From an uncultured Candidatus Melainabacteria bacterium (GTDB taxonomy: Bacteria; Cyanobacteriota; Vampirovibrionia; Gastranaerophilales; Gastranaerophilaceae): a stretch of 39,091 nt of DNA. Under the pieces are notes generated by a model. It did not search any database. It was not told the DNA's origin and saw only the letters and a program-made list of their open reading frames with translations. This document shows, one piece after another, positions 22,370-31,088 of the stretch; the first letter of the stretch is position 1, and every line of letters starts with the position of its first letter. The translations under genes were made by a program, and so were the position numbers. The stretch spans positions 1 through 39,091 of the forward strand of contig CATLEG010000007.1 of assembly GCA_949915775.1 (NCBI GenBank), in the 5' to 3' direction.

Positions 22370-23677
22370 ATGAAAAAGATTTTAGTAGTTTTAGCACTTA
22401 TTATTTTTCAATCAGTATCATTTGCATCATCATATATGGACCGACAATTAAGAGAAGTTAAAAAGAATCAAGAATACAGTTCCAGTAAAATACATACAAC
22501 AGATTATCAAAATACAGATAACTTCGTAAAAACAATAAACAAAATTGATTTAAAAGACCCTAAATTAATTAAAATTTCAAACATAACTCCAGTCAATGAA
22601 ACTTCATATCAAAAAAAACTTGCTGCTGATGAAGAAATTTATAATAACAAAATTAAACGCGCAATTGGTAAAAATTCAAATTCGGTTAATATAGAGCCTT
22701 CAACAGTAGACTTTTATAATGTTTATAGAATCTCGGAAAAGCTGATAAGAGCTAACAAATTGGATTACGTTAACTGGAGAATAACTATTCGCAAAGCCCC
22801 TGATGATTTTAATGCAGATGCATCAGCAGGAAATCATATAAATATTAATACTGCGCTATATGATTCTTTATATAACAATGATGATGCTTTAGCCTTTTGT
22901 ATTGCACATGAAATGGCTCATTTATTGTTAGGTCACACTCAAAGACTTGCAGAAATCAGAACTATAATGCAAAATATCAAACGCGGTAATTCTAAAGATG
23001 AGTTGGCCGATGCAATTACTGATATGTATTTTTACAGTCAAATAAAAATATTTTCAAATGAAATTAAAGATATGGAATATATTGCTGATGCTGAAGCTTG
23101 TAATCTTTTAGTAAAAGCCGGTTATTCACCATCAAAAGCGATGGATGCATTAAGCTTTTTAAATACTTTGCAAGGTGCAAATATAAAATATTTATATGGA
23201 ACTCATCCAATAATGAGACATAGAATAAGCAATGTTTTAGAAACATTTGCCGTTGTTGATCCAGACTGGGTAGAAGAAGGCAAACAAAATATATATAACA
23301 GCAAAGTTCTGGATTGCAAAAAATCATCAGATAGAGTCTCTATTGTTTTATATACACAAAAAGACCCTTCTAAAAAATATTATGAACCTGAAAATATAGA
23401 AACAAAATTAACACGTATTGCATATATGAGCTATCTTAGAGGCAATTTTAGAGAAGCAAAAAAATATTTTTTAAGATTAACTGACATTGATAAATCTTAC
23501 ATACCGTACCTATATCTTTCTTATACAGAAGAAAATATATACAAACAGACAGGTAAAAGAAAACATTTAAAACAAGCTTTTCAGGCTATAGAAAAAGCAT
23601 CAGAACTAAATAAAAATGATAGTAATATAAGTGAACAAAAAGAAAATTTGCAAAAAATACAAATAAAAGATTTATGA
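22370..23677 (+). CDS. Secreted M48-family metalloprotease with C-terminal TPR-like repeats
   Basis: 435 residues. Signal peptide MKKILVVLALIIFQSVSFA. The zinc motif HEMAH is at 180-184 (CIAHEMAHLLLGHTQR), with the third ligand Glu236 in MEYIADAEACNLL and then GTHPIMRHRI, the M48 pattern of BepA and LoiP relatives. Residues about 345-435 are helical pairs (REAKKYFLRL, YIPYLYLSYTEEN, KQAFQAIEKASEL) like TPR units, as in BepA, which checks outer-membrane proteins and lipopolysaccharide assembly. A periplasmic envelope quality-control role is therefore likely. AAGGAG seven bases upstream fixes the start. Confidence 0.88.
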   Translation: MKKILVVLALIIFQSVSFASSYMDRQLREVKKNQEYSSSKIHTTDYQNTDNFVKTINKIDLKDPKLIKISNITPVNETSYQKKLAADEEIYNNKIKRAIGKNSNSVNIEPSTVDFYNVYRISEKLIRANKLDYVNWRITIRKAPDDFNADASAGNHININTALYDSLYNNDDALAFCIAHEMAHLLLGHTQRLAEIRTIMQNIKRGNSKDELADAITDMYFYSQIKIFSNEIKDMEYIADAEACNLLVKAGYSPSKAMDALSFLNTLQGANIKYLYGTHPIMRHRISNVLETFAVVDPDWVEEGKQNIYNSKVLDCKKSSDRVSIVLYTQKDPSKKYYEPENIETKLTRIAYMSYLRGNFREAKKYFLRLTDIDKSYIPYLYLSYTEENIYKQTGKRKHLKQAFQAIEKASELNKNDSNISEQKENLQKIQIKDL

Positions 23678-23738
23678 TAATATGCTTAAACTTATAAATT
23701 CATATTCTTATTTAAATGATATTAAATTGCATTACATC

Positions 23739-23767
23739 TTGACAAACTCTGAAAAATCGTAAATAAT
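23739..23767 (+). promoter_or_regulatory. Promoter upstream of the second prepilin locus
   Basis: A perfect TTGACA at 23739-23744, 17-base spacer and AATAAT at 23762-23767. The message would begin with the octamer-phased hairpin and reach ATG 23908. Confidence 0.55.
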
Positions 23768-23772
23768 GGGAT

Positions 23773-23892
23773 AGAAGAAGAACGGAAGTTCGGAAGAACG
23801 GAAGTCAAGAGGTCAGGCTATTAAAGGTGCTTCGCACAAAAATAAGTTTCTGGCTTGTCATCTTGTCTTCTTGCCCTCAGAGCTTCTGAACT
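23773..23892. repeat. Octamer-phased imperfect hairpin repeat, copy 2
   Basis: Left arm (23773-23818) is GAAGAACG/GAAGTTCG/GAAGTCAAG units; right arm (23850-23892) has GCTTGTCATCTTGTCTTC, then TTGCCC and TTCTGAAC. It is related to 11131-11210. It lies in the leader of the prepilin message. Confidence 0.65.
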
Positions 23893-23907
23893 ATGGAGGT
23901 ATAAATT

Positions 23908-23955
23908 ATGTTTAACAAAACTTCACATATCGCCCCCCCCCCATCGGCCGTTTAG
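23908..23955 (+). other. Strong start and short frame broken at a C10 tract
   Basis: GGAGG eight bases before ATG 23908 is the best ribosome site of the locus. The frame MFNKTSHIAPPPPSAV stops at 23953. The C10 run (23933-23942) lies inside it; with eleven or eight C the frame would instead run on into the prepilin core at 24621, giving a 238-residue leader. Confidence 0.6.
23933..23942. repeat. C10/G10 homopolymer tract
   Basis: Ten C in a row between an excellent start codon and the prepilin frame. On the minus strand the same spot reads ILAKRPMGGG, resembling LLVKNPVGGG at the G9 tract at 14497-14505. Confidence 0.9.
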
Positions 23956-23963
23956 CAAGGATT

Positions 23964-25370
23964 TTGGACTGGTTTAAATGTAAAGACTTCGTCATCCTGA
24001 GCAAAGCGAAGGATCTCAAACCCACCCCTACCCCTCCCTTACAAAAGGAGGGAACAAAAGAATTACGTCATGCTGAATTTATTTCAGCATCTCAATTCGT
24101 CATTCTGAGATGCCAAAGGCACTCTCCCATCAGGTGTTGGTATAATTTTAAATCGTCATTTCGAGTAGCGAAGAATCTCAATTTACCCCTCACCCTAACC
24201 CTGTCTTGGATTTGCTCCACGCTCACAGAGTTTCGCCAAAGTTGCTACGCAACAAAAGGCTCAATCTGTTCGCTATCCGGACTCGTTTTACTCCGTCCGT
24301 CCGCAAATTCGCTCTCCCTCAAGGGGCGAGGGGAAAGTGTTTTGTGTGCGATACCTACATCAAAATCTACAAAATCTTCACCAACATCTACCGGCAGGAC
24401 TACGTGCGTAAAACATATACCTGCACCTTTTAAGTCTTCACCAACATTTACCGGCAGGGCTACGTGCGTAGCACACGATAAGAACTTATCGACCTATCGT
24501 CTTAACGCCTTAGAGACTGATAAAAACCTTACCCATACCCTCTCCCGAATTTGTAAGTTCGCATTTAGCTCACTAACAAATTCTACCCTCTCACAAAGAG
24601 AGAGGGTAGAATGCCCAGCATTTACACTCGCAGAAACTCTAATCACCCTCGGTATAATCGGCGTTGTGGCGGCGTTGACGATTGCCCCGTTAGTTCAAAA
24701 ATACAGAATTAAACAGCTAGAAGTCGCTTTTAAACACTCTAGCTCTATGATTGAACAAGCTTTGCTTAAAACAGCTAATGAATTTGGTTATGGAAGTATT
24801 AAAGATTTAACAAAAATTTGCGGTTATCCTCATTTATTAGATAACAAAAATAATATAGATAATGAACATCCTAATACTATTTATTATAATAATTGTTTAA
24901 ACGAATACCAAACAAAAATCATTCCTGAAATGTACCAAGATTTTATTTCAAATTTTCATGTTATCAAAACTTATACATTTGAAGAGTGTATGAAACCTGA
25001 AAATTTTAGAAATAAATATACTTATACATACTATGGAAACAGACTTAGTGTTGTATGTGCGCTGCAGACTAATGATGGTTTTAATATATTAGAAAATGGA
25101 ATATCTATGACTCGTCGTTTCTATTTTTTATTCCATGGTTGGTATGATGGATTCACATTTGTTTTTGATACAAACGGACCCAACAAAGGGCCTAATAGAT
25201 TTGGTTATGATATTTTTATATACAATACAGGAAATTGGGGTGAAAGAAAATGTACCGCTAAAAATGTGGATACTTATGGACATAATAGTTATGCCTGTTA
25301 TGATTATGCATTGCAAGATAAAAATCCGGATGATGATACTAAAGGTTATTGGGAAAGTTTGAAATTATAA
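23964..25370 (+). CDS. Prepilin-like protein with repeat-encoded leader, frame probably set by the C10 tract
   Basis: As sequenced the longest frame starts at TTG 23964, which has no ribosome site; the likely true start, ATG 23908, is out of frame by one base. The prepilin core AFTLAETLITLGIIG begins at residue 220 of this frame (24621), again with Ala at -1. The leader translates repeat DNA: FVILSKAKDL, RHAEFISASQFVIL, NLPLTLTLS, GRATCVAHDKNLSTYRLN, the same blocks in the same order as in the 13079-14137 gene. The mature part has about 249 residues with DTNGPNKGPNRFGYDIFIYN and several Cys. It is either a switched-off gene, a decaying one, or initiates further in. Confidence 0.6.
   Translation: MDWFKCKDFVILSKAKDLKPTPTPPLQKEGTKELRHAEFISASQFVILRCQRHSPIRCWYNFKSSFRVAKNLNLPLTLTLSWICSTLTEFRQSCYATKGSICSLSGLVLLRPSANSLSLKGRGESVLCAIPTSKSTKSSPTSTGRTTCVKHIPAPFKSSPTFTGRATCVAHDKNLSTYRLNALETDKNLTHTLSRICKFAFSSLTNSTLSQRERVECPAFTLAETLITLGIIGVVAALTIAPLVQKYRIKQLEVAFKHSSSMIEQALLKTANEFGYGSIKDLTKICGYPHLLDNKNNIDNEHPNTIYYNNCLNEYQTKIIPEMYQDFISNFHVIKTYTFEECMKPENFRNKYTYTYYGNRLSVVCALQTNDGFNILENGISMTRRFYFLFHGWYDGFTFVFDTNGPNKGPNRFGYDIFIYNTGNWGERKCTAKNVDTYGHNSYACYDYALQDKNPDDDTKGYWESLKL
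24203..24318. repeat. tRNA-linked repeat blocks inside the prepilin leader
   Basis: GTCTTGGATTTGC, CTCCACGCTCACAGAGTTTC, CTCAATCTGTTCGCTATCCG and CCGTCCGCAAAT match the element beside tRNA-Leu (21059-21245). The insertion splits the CCCTAACCCT...CCCTCAAGGG block that is continuous in copy A. Confidence 0.65.
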
Positions 25371-25472
25371 TTACTTCCAAAAATTACAATTAACAAAACT
25401 TAACAATAAGACAATTTTTCAAAACGAAAATACTTTATATAATTGTAAGGTTAGTAATTTTGGAGAATCGTT

Positions 25473-25790
25473 ATGATAGGCGGTGATTTCGACACACCAA
25501 TAATGCATCAGGACTTAGCAAATTATACAATGAGCCCTATGAATTTTGCTGGTATGCCTATGATGGGTAATACTTCCTATCTTGGCGGTGTTCAAATGCG
25601 AAGACAACCTGAACAAGATGAACTTAGATTAATGAATAAAAAGAAAAATGAAGCAAAAAACACTTTCAAAAAAGCATTATTAGCTATAGGAGGAATTTTC
25701 TTATTAGGCTTTATTCCAAGAATCAGTAAAGGTATAAAAAAGAATGGTTGCTTTGGCTATATAAAAAATCTTTTCCATAAAAATCCTTAA
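25473..25790 (+). CDS. Small single-span membrane protein, unknown
   Basis: 105 residues, GGAG eight bases before the ATG. Residues 1-45 are Met, Pro and Gly rich with MSPMNFAGMP, close to the N-x-F-x-G tag of other proteins here. A charged helix follows and one membrane span lies near 67-84 (ALLAIGGIFLLGFIPRI); the C-terminus is basic. A TATAAT lies at 25438-25443. No family is recognised. Confidence 0.7.
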   Translation: MIGGDFDTPIMHQDLANYTMSPMNFAGMPMMGNTSYLGGVQMRRQPEQDELRLMNKKKNEAKNTFKKALLAIGGIFLLGFIPRISKGIKKNGCFGYIKNLFHKNP

Positions 25791-25802
25791 ATTTCCCTTA
25801 CT

Positions 25803-25831
25803 AAAAGTGTAAGTTTACAACTTACACTTTT
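25803..25831. terminator. Perfect 12-bp hairpin between the 25473 gene and yajQ
   Basis: AAAAGTGTAAGT-TTACA-ACTTACACTTTT. Works as terminator for the upstream gene. TTTACA in its loop plus TATAAT at 25836-25841 (16 bases apart) could also make the yajQ promoter. Confidence 0.75.
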
Positions 25832-25865
25832 CATGTATAATAGAATAAAAAAGAGAGGTAAAAAT

Positions 25866-26366
25866 ATGGCAAAAGATTGCAGTTTCGATGTGGTTTCTGA
25901 ATTTGACAGGCAAGAACTTGTTAACGCTATTGATCAGGTAAAAAGAGATATTTCATCAAGATTTGATTTAAAAGATACGGGTTCATCTATTGAACTTGAA
26001 GGTGACAAAGCAATAACTATAACAACAAGTGATGATATGAAATTGAGAAATATTTATGATATTTTACAATCTAAACTTGTTAAAAGAAATTTGAGTATAA
26101 AAATTCTTGATCCGCAGCCTGTAGAAAATGCTCTAGGCGGTAATGTTCGTCAGGTATACAATTTAAGAAAAGGGTTAAATCAAGAACTTGCAAAAAAAAT
26201 TGTTGCAGATATTAAAGATACAAAAAAGAAAGTTCAAGCATCTATACAAGGTGATCAAGTCAGAGTTTCCGGTAAAGATAAAGATGATTTGCAAGAAATA
26301 ATCAGACTACTTCGCAGTAATGAAGACAAATATGATTATCCATTGCAATTTACAAATTACAGATAA
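25866..26366 (+). CDS. yajQ: YajQ family nucleotide-binding protein
   Basis: 166 residues, the normal size. Start MAKDCSFDVVSEFDRQELVNA, cut to family start; then VKRDISSRFDLKDTGSSIEL, a second half with VRQVYNLRKGLNQELAKKIV and the end DYPLQFTNYR. Family members bind cyclic di-GMP in Xanthomonas and have two tandem RRM-like folds. GAGAGG eight bases upstream supports ATG 25866 over an upstream codon. The gene is single, with terminators on both sides. Confidence 0.93.
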   Translation: MAKDCSFDVVSEFDRQELVNAIDQVKRDISSRFDLKDTGSSIELEGDKAITITTSDDMKLRNIYDILQSKLVKRNLSIKILDPQPVENALGGNVRQVYNLRKGLNQELAKKIVADIKDTKKKVQASIQGDQVRVSGKDKDDLQEIIRLLRSNEDKYDYPLQFTNYR

Positions 26367-26367
26367 T

Positions 26368-26397
26368 AAAAAAAGCTCTAATTAAGAGCTTTTTTTA
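26368..26397. terminator. Bidirectional intrinsic terminator of yajQ and panD
   Basis: AAAAAAAGCTCT-AATTA-AGAGCTTTTTTT, placed exactly between the convergent stops. Confidence 0.9.
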
Positions 26398-26745
26398 TTT
26401 TATTACTTTATTATTTTCATCAACAATAACAATTGTAGGTTTGTAATTATCCATTTCATCCGGGTTATAAAGTCCATATGCAATAATAATAACTTTATCA
26501 CCGGGTTGTACTTTTCTTGCTGCTGCGCCATTCAAACAAATTTTTCCAGAATCCGGTTCACCTTTTATTACATATGTATGAAATCTTTCTCCATTATCAA
26601 TATCTAAAATATCAACTTTTTGCCATTCTCTAATTTTTGAAGCTTTCATTAAAGTTTCATCAATTGTAATAGAACCGACATAATTTAAATTTGCATCTGT
26701 AACTGTTGCTCTATGTATTTTTGAACTTATAAATTCCTGCTGCAT
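26395..26745 (-). CDS. panD: Aspartate 1-decarboxylase
   Basis: Makes beta-alanine for pantothenate and coenzyme A. 116 residues, with the self-cleavage pair Gly24-Ser25 in YVGSITID that yields the pyruvoyl group, and then [21 protein letters not shown] with the usual [17 protein letters not shown] precedes the ATG. No other pantothenate gene is in the window. The 26746-26878 gap holds only its probable promoter and a weak TCCCC/GGGGA hairpin. Confidence 0.95.
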   Translation of the reverse strand: MQQEFISSKIHRATVTDANLNYVGSITIDETLMKASKIREWQKVDILDIDNGERFHTYVIKGEPDSGKICLNGAAARKVQPGDKVIIIAYGLYNPDEMDNYKPTIVIVDENNKVIK

Positions 26746-26878
26746 TTTTTATCCTTCTTATTTTAGGAGTATTAACTCCGCCAATAAATTTTATATCAAA
26801 CAAAGCAAAAAATCAAACATTATGCATACTCAAAATCCCCAATAAAGGGGATAAGAGTTTTCGGTTTATTTAATGTGC

Positions 26879-28588
26879 CTATAAATTTTGTTTATATATT
26901 TTTTTTGAATAATTTTCTATTTTCGGAGTATCAATTTCAAAAACGTGAATTCTAGCCGGTCCTAAATTGACGGAAAGTTCACCATTTTTAGCTTGTAATT
27001 GACTTTCTTTACCATATGATGGCAATAAGTTTTTAAGTTCTTGATTAGCTTTAAGTGTTGGAACTTTTATATTACAAGTAACAGAACGATTTACATTTTT
27101 ATTTGCAACAACAAGAAGTGTTTTTCCATTATAATGTCTTGCATAGGAAATAATTTGATCATTTTTATCTCCTCGTTTTTCGAGAGGAATAAATGTACCC
27201 TTGTTAATAACATCTGAATAATCGTCTTTTAATTTAAAAGCTGCTGTCATAAATTTCCCGATTTCCGGATTATTACCGCCGGGTTTTCTTGATAAATTAA
27301 ATATATCAAGTTTACCCCTATGGACAGTCATTTCATGATTATCTGTAGAAGTTACAGGATTATACTTTCCTTCATAATCGTATAAATATTCATCTCCGGA
27401 TTGATATCCATCAACAATATAAGGATTTAGCATCGGTAATGTTACTTGTAAGCCCATTGTAAGATTACAATAATCAGTACCGCCATGATTCATTGGAGAA
27501 ATATCATCGTGGGTTGCAAATGAGCCGATTAAAGATTTTCCTTTCGGCAATTTATATGACATATTCAATTGCTCTTTTACGTAATCCATAAATGTAGATG
27601 CATCAGCCCATTCATGAAAAATGTGATATTGGCCGTAAATTGCATCAAATCCGGCACGTAAAGAATCTTGCGGCCTGTCATAAGGCATATTTGCTTGAGG
27701 AGACGCATCTTCATATGTATAGGTTTCAGCAAGCCATGCAAATTCAGGATCACGCATATGAGAATAAGGAATAATTATATCCCAAAACTCAACAGGTTTA
27801 GCACGTGCAACATCCGCTCTAATACCATCAATACCTAAATCAATACACATATCTACATATTGTTTATGCAGTTCTAAGAGTTTAGGATTAAGTGTTCTTT
27901 TCCCTTCATCCTGCCAGGGTTGGAACATTCTAATATCATTCCACCCTTGAGGAGTTTTTGCTAAACCGTCACGTTCTATTGCCATCCACTCAGGATGCTC
28001 TAAAAACATATCATATGAAGCACAGCTTGGCAAATCCAGCATTACTTTTATATCGCGTTTATGACATTCATCAATAAAAGCTTTAAATTGTTCTTCCGGA
28101 CTTCTAGGGTCATTTTTATCAATAAGTGTTGGATCGATAGCAAGCAAATCTTTTGGGGAATACAGAGAACCGGCCGTTCCCATAGCTTTCAATTTCCCGG
28201 CAGGATGTATAGGAAGAACATGAAAGGTATTAAACCCTTGAGCTTTTATTTCATCAAGTCTGTCAATTGCATTTAAAAAAGTGCCATGCTGTTCATTTTC
28301 GTCAATATATTCATTACCATTCAAATCTTTTGCGTTAAAAGTTCTTGGAATAATTGCTAGAATTTTTGCTTCATTATTCACAAACATAGATTTTAAATTA
28401 TTATGATAATCACTATTAACAACAGGCTGAGGTTTTTGAACAGCAGGAGTATTAATCATAGCTAAATTATTTAAATAATCGTTTAATAAACCTGATTTAA
28501 AAGTAATACTCTTCTTACGCTGCGGCAATTGGGCTGTCGGAGTAGAAGTAAATTGAATATTTGATATCGGATTTAATAAACTAATCAT
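26879..28588 (-). CDS. GH13 alpha-amylase-family enzyme with N-terminal tag
   Basis: 569 residues, no signal peptide. Residues 1-50 carry two tag-like pieces (NIQFTS and SITFKS). The barrel runs about 75-470: GFNTFHVLPIHPAGK, then GIDGIRADVARAKP with nucleophile Asp259, WLAETYTYE with acid Glu288, and ATHDDISP with His360-Asp361. A beta domain (residues 490-560) closes it. GH13 enzymes cut or move alpha-glucan bonds; the exact reaction is not clear. Its start overlaps the upstream gene stop by eight bases, so it is the last gene of a three-gene operon with two membrane proteins. Confidence 0.85.
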   Translation of the reverse strand: MISLLNPISNIQFTSTPTAQLPQRKKSITFKSGLLNDYLNNLAMINTPAVQKPQPVVNSDYHNNLKSMFVNNEAKILAIIPRTFNAKDLNGNEYIDENEQHGTFLNAIDRLDEIKAQGFNTFHVLPIHPAGKLKAMGTAGSLYSPKDLLAIDPTLIDKNDPRSPEEQFKAFIDECHKRDIKVMLDLPSCASYDMFLEHPEWMAIERDGLAKTPQGWNDIRMFQPWQDEGKRTLNPKLLELHKQYVDMCIDLGIDGIRADVARAKPVEFWDIIIPYSHMRDPEFAWLAETYTYEDASPQANMPYDRPQDSLRAGFDAIYGQYHIFHEWADASTFMDYVKEQLNMSYKLPKGKSLIGSFATHDDISPMNHGGTDYCNLTMGLQVTLPMLNPYIVDGYQSGDEYLYDYEGKYNPVTSTDNHEMTVHRGKLDIFNLSRKPGGNNPEIGKFMTAAFKLKDDYSDVINKGTFIPLEKRGDKNDQIISYARHYNGKTLLVVANKNVNRSVTCNIKVPTLKANQELKNLLPSYGKESQLQAKNGELSVNLGPARIHVFEIDTPKIENYSKKIYKQNL

Positions 28589-31088
28589 TTTTCACCTGCT
28601 TTGGATTTTTCATTTTTCCCAAAAAGAATTGTGCAAGAACAGTTACACCTAATAAACCAGCTCCAAATGTTCCGAAGATTTTAAACCATTTTCCGGTATT
28701 ATAAGCTTCCTGACCCGCTTTATAAAACAGCTCTGACGGTGAAATACCTGTTAATTGGAAAAGAAGATCAGAACCGGTTTTTTGCGGTGCACGTATCAAA
28801 TGACGAGGTCTTGCAAAATATCTGTCACCGCCAAGTTTTTCCATAACAAGACTTCTATACTTATTCATTTCATCACGAACACCAAGATATTTTGCAAAAA
28901 TTTCTTTGGTATCCTTATGCAATTCTCCGTCATACATAAATGTCATAGCATTTTGATAGAAATATTTATCACCTGGAATATTTACCATTTCGGAGGTTTT
29001 TCCAAAATATTTATTTTTAATTTTACCATTTTCAACTTCTAATGGAGATGTATCTTTAGAAGGATGTGGATTTCTTTTCATCCAGAACTTTGTTGCGAAA
29101 TCTGAAGAGTGACCGCTAAGTGAAATAATTTTACACATTTCAATTAATTCTTCTTTAATTTCTCGAGAAACAACCATATTATTTACAGTTTTTATACCAT
29201 TTGGATTTTCTGCAACACGTCTATAAAAGTCCAAAGTATTGACCATTCGGTAAAATGCGGATTTTATACCAAGAAGTCTGTCTTGAACATACATTTTTTG
29301 AATATGTTTATATGTTCCGGCTTCATCTTTGCCAATATGATAAGCCGTTTTTGTAAAACCTAAATCCTCTAATTCTTTAGCATATTTATCAAAGATTGTA
29401 TCTACCGCCTTATCATATTTAGTAATTGTTTTATTATCAGTAAGTATATAGGCAGTCATATCACTAGGCTTAATTTCATTATTAAGTTGTGCGATTTTTT
29501 CTACCAGTAAATTCATTACTTTTTTATATGAAGCGTCATTTGAAACTACTTTTTCAAAATTTTCTCTTAAAGTTTTAGCGAGTAATTGTTCATTGAATCT
29601 AACTTTTTCAATTTGTTTCGGTGTCATACCTAAAACTTTTAATAAATCATTTGAAACATTATGCCAATAGTTTGCAGCAACAGTTTCCTGCGAATCTGCA
29701 AGTTTTATAAATGCATATTCATCAAGAACGTAATTTCTTGCCCTGAACGCATCCAATGATTTTGCGAGTTTTGTCAAAGTATTTGAAATATTTTCATCTA
29801 AAATATTTGCTCTAACCTCTTTTAAAGGCATACTATATGCCCTTCCAACAATAGGAATAATACTGCCTGCATTTTCCATATTTTTAGGATGAGCGAGGTT
29901 ATAAGCTCCGAGCTTTTTCAAAATATCTTTATTTATTACATCTTTAATTCTTTGAAAACCTACAACTTCGGAAAATGTGCTTCGTGAAATATTATTTTCT
30001 TCAAATAATTTTGTAAGAACTTTCTCATCAGGAATAACCGTTTCTACAAATTCTTTGGTATAACTTTTATTTGCGAATTGTTTACGAATATTTTCGGCAA
30101 CATTATGAGCTGTAGAATCAGTTATAAGGTATTCACCATTTATTAGCAACCGGTTTAAATCAGCCTTGAAAATCTCTTCCGTAACAGGATCTAGTTTGTA
30201 AGTAAAAGCATCTGATATTTTTCTTACTATTTCATCATCAATGTTCTTACCTGAATATTTCTGTATAATTTTTGAAAGTTCTTTTTCCAAATCTTTATCA
30301 TCATATTTTTTAGAATGTTTGTTTATATCTTCAAGAAGTAAATCGGCCTTTTTATTTTGTTTTATATTATTATAATTTCTAAGATAATTTTCCGTACGAT
30401 TACAAATTAAAGCACTCATTATCGGTGTTGCAAAACCCGCCGTAAGCATCCATAATGTGTTATTTTGAACAGCAAGTTTTTTCATTTTTTCCTGAATAAA
30501 TTCTCGTCTGTTTGGAATATTTTTTGGCACACCTAATCTATTTCCTATTTTGTCGATTTCTTTATCTGAATATAAATCCCATGGTATAAATTGGGGATCT
30601 TGATAAAAAGGTTTCTTTCTTCCAAAACTGTCTTCATATTTTTTCTGCACATTTACACCATGTATTAAATATGCAGGAAGTTGAATTGCAAGTTTTGGCC
30701 AAATTGCCATAGATGCGAAAAATGAAGCCAATCCTACAAATTCCATCCCTTTAGTAGTTGATGTCGGTCTTTTTTGCATTAAGTATGCTGCAATAGCCAA
30801 ACCACCGGCAAACATTCCTAAATCATTAAGTTTCCCAAGTTCATGGTCATTAGCCTTGCCGCTTGCGGCATGCTTAAATGCTTTTAATGTATATGTAGAA
30901 TTTTTAAATGTATCAATAGGCGAATATAATATATTTCCACTAAGCAGTTTACCTTTACCTTTTAAAGGTTTAATAAAAGTTCTGTTATTAAGTTCATGTT
31001 GAATATCAAAATCAGGCACAGGTTTTGCCGGTGCTATTTGTGTCACCTGAGGTTTATTTTTGAAATTTTGAATTAAATTCGTACTCAA
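28581..31088 (-). CDS. Large membrane protein paralogous to the next-upstream gene
   Basis: 835 residues. Hydrophobic segments lie near 90-107, 115-145, 213-232 and 804-825. The first 240 residues match the 31085 product in layout: LPAYLIHGVNVQKKYED, FIPWDLYSDKEIDKIGNRLG, then a basic helix and a membrane segment. About residues 250-800 are a long helical region with no motif I know; they contain YSMPLKEVRANILDENISN. The last segment is a C-terminal anchor ending in KNPKQVKND. Overlaps of four bases with the upstream and eight with the downstream gene show tight coupling. Function unknown. Confidence 0.75.
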   Translation of the reverse strand: MSTNLIQNFKNKPQVTQIAPAKPVPDFDIQHELNNRTFIKPLKGKGKLLSGNILYSPIDTFKNSTYTLKAFKHAASGKANDHELGKLNDLGMFAGGLAIAAYLMQKRPTSTTKGMEFVGLASFFASMAIWPKLAIQLPAYLIHGVNVQKKYEDSFGRKKPFYQDPQFIPWDLYSDKEIDKIGNRLGVPKNIPNRREFIQEKMKKLAVQNNTLWMLTAGFATPIMSALICNRTENYLRNYNNIKQNKKADLLLEDINKHSKKYDDKDLEKELSKIIQKYSGKNIDDEIVRKISDAFTYKLDPVTEEIFKADLNRLLINGEYLITDSTAHNVAENIRKQFANKSYTKEFVETVIPDEKVLTKLFEENNISRSTFSEVVGFQRIKDVINKDILKKLGAYNLAHPKNMENAGSIIPIVGRAYSMPLKEVRANILDENISNTLTKLAKSLDAFRARNYVLDEYAFIKLADSQETVAANYWHNVSNDLLKVLGMTPKQIEKVRFNEQLLAKTLRENFEKVVSNDASYKKVMNLLVEKIAQLNNEIKPSDMTAYILTDNKTITKYDKAVDTIFDKYAKELEDLGFTKTAYHIGKDEAGTYKHIQKMYVQDRLLGIKSAFYRMVNTLDFYRRVAENPNGIKTVNNMVVSREIKEELIEMCKIISLSGHSSDFATKFWMKRNPHPSKDTSPLEVENGKIKNKYFGKTSEMVNIPGDKYFYQNAMTFMYDGELHKDTKEIFAKYLGVRDEMNKYRSLVMEKLGGDRYFARPRHLIRAPQKTGSDLLFQLTGISPSELFYKAGQEAYNTGKWFKIFGTFGAGLLGVTVLAQFFLGKMKNPKQVKND

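Noticed and set aside
23933-23942. Treating the C10 tract as proof of phase variation
   Set aside because: A single sequence cannot show length variation, and homopolymers are prone to base-calling errors; kept only as a hypothesis.
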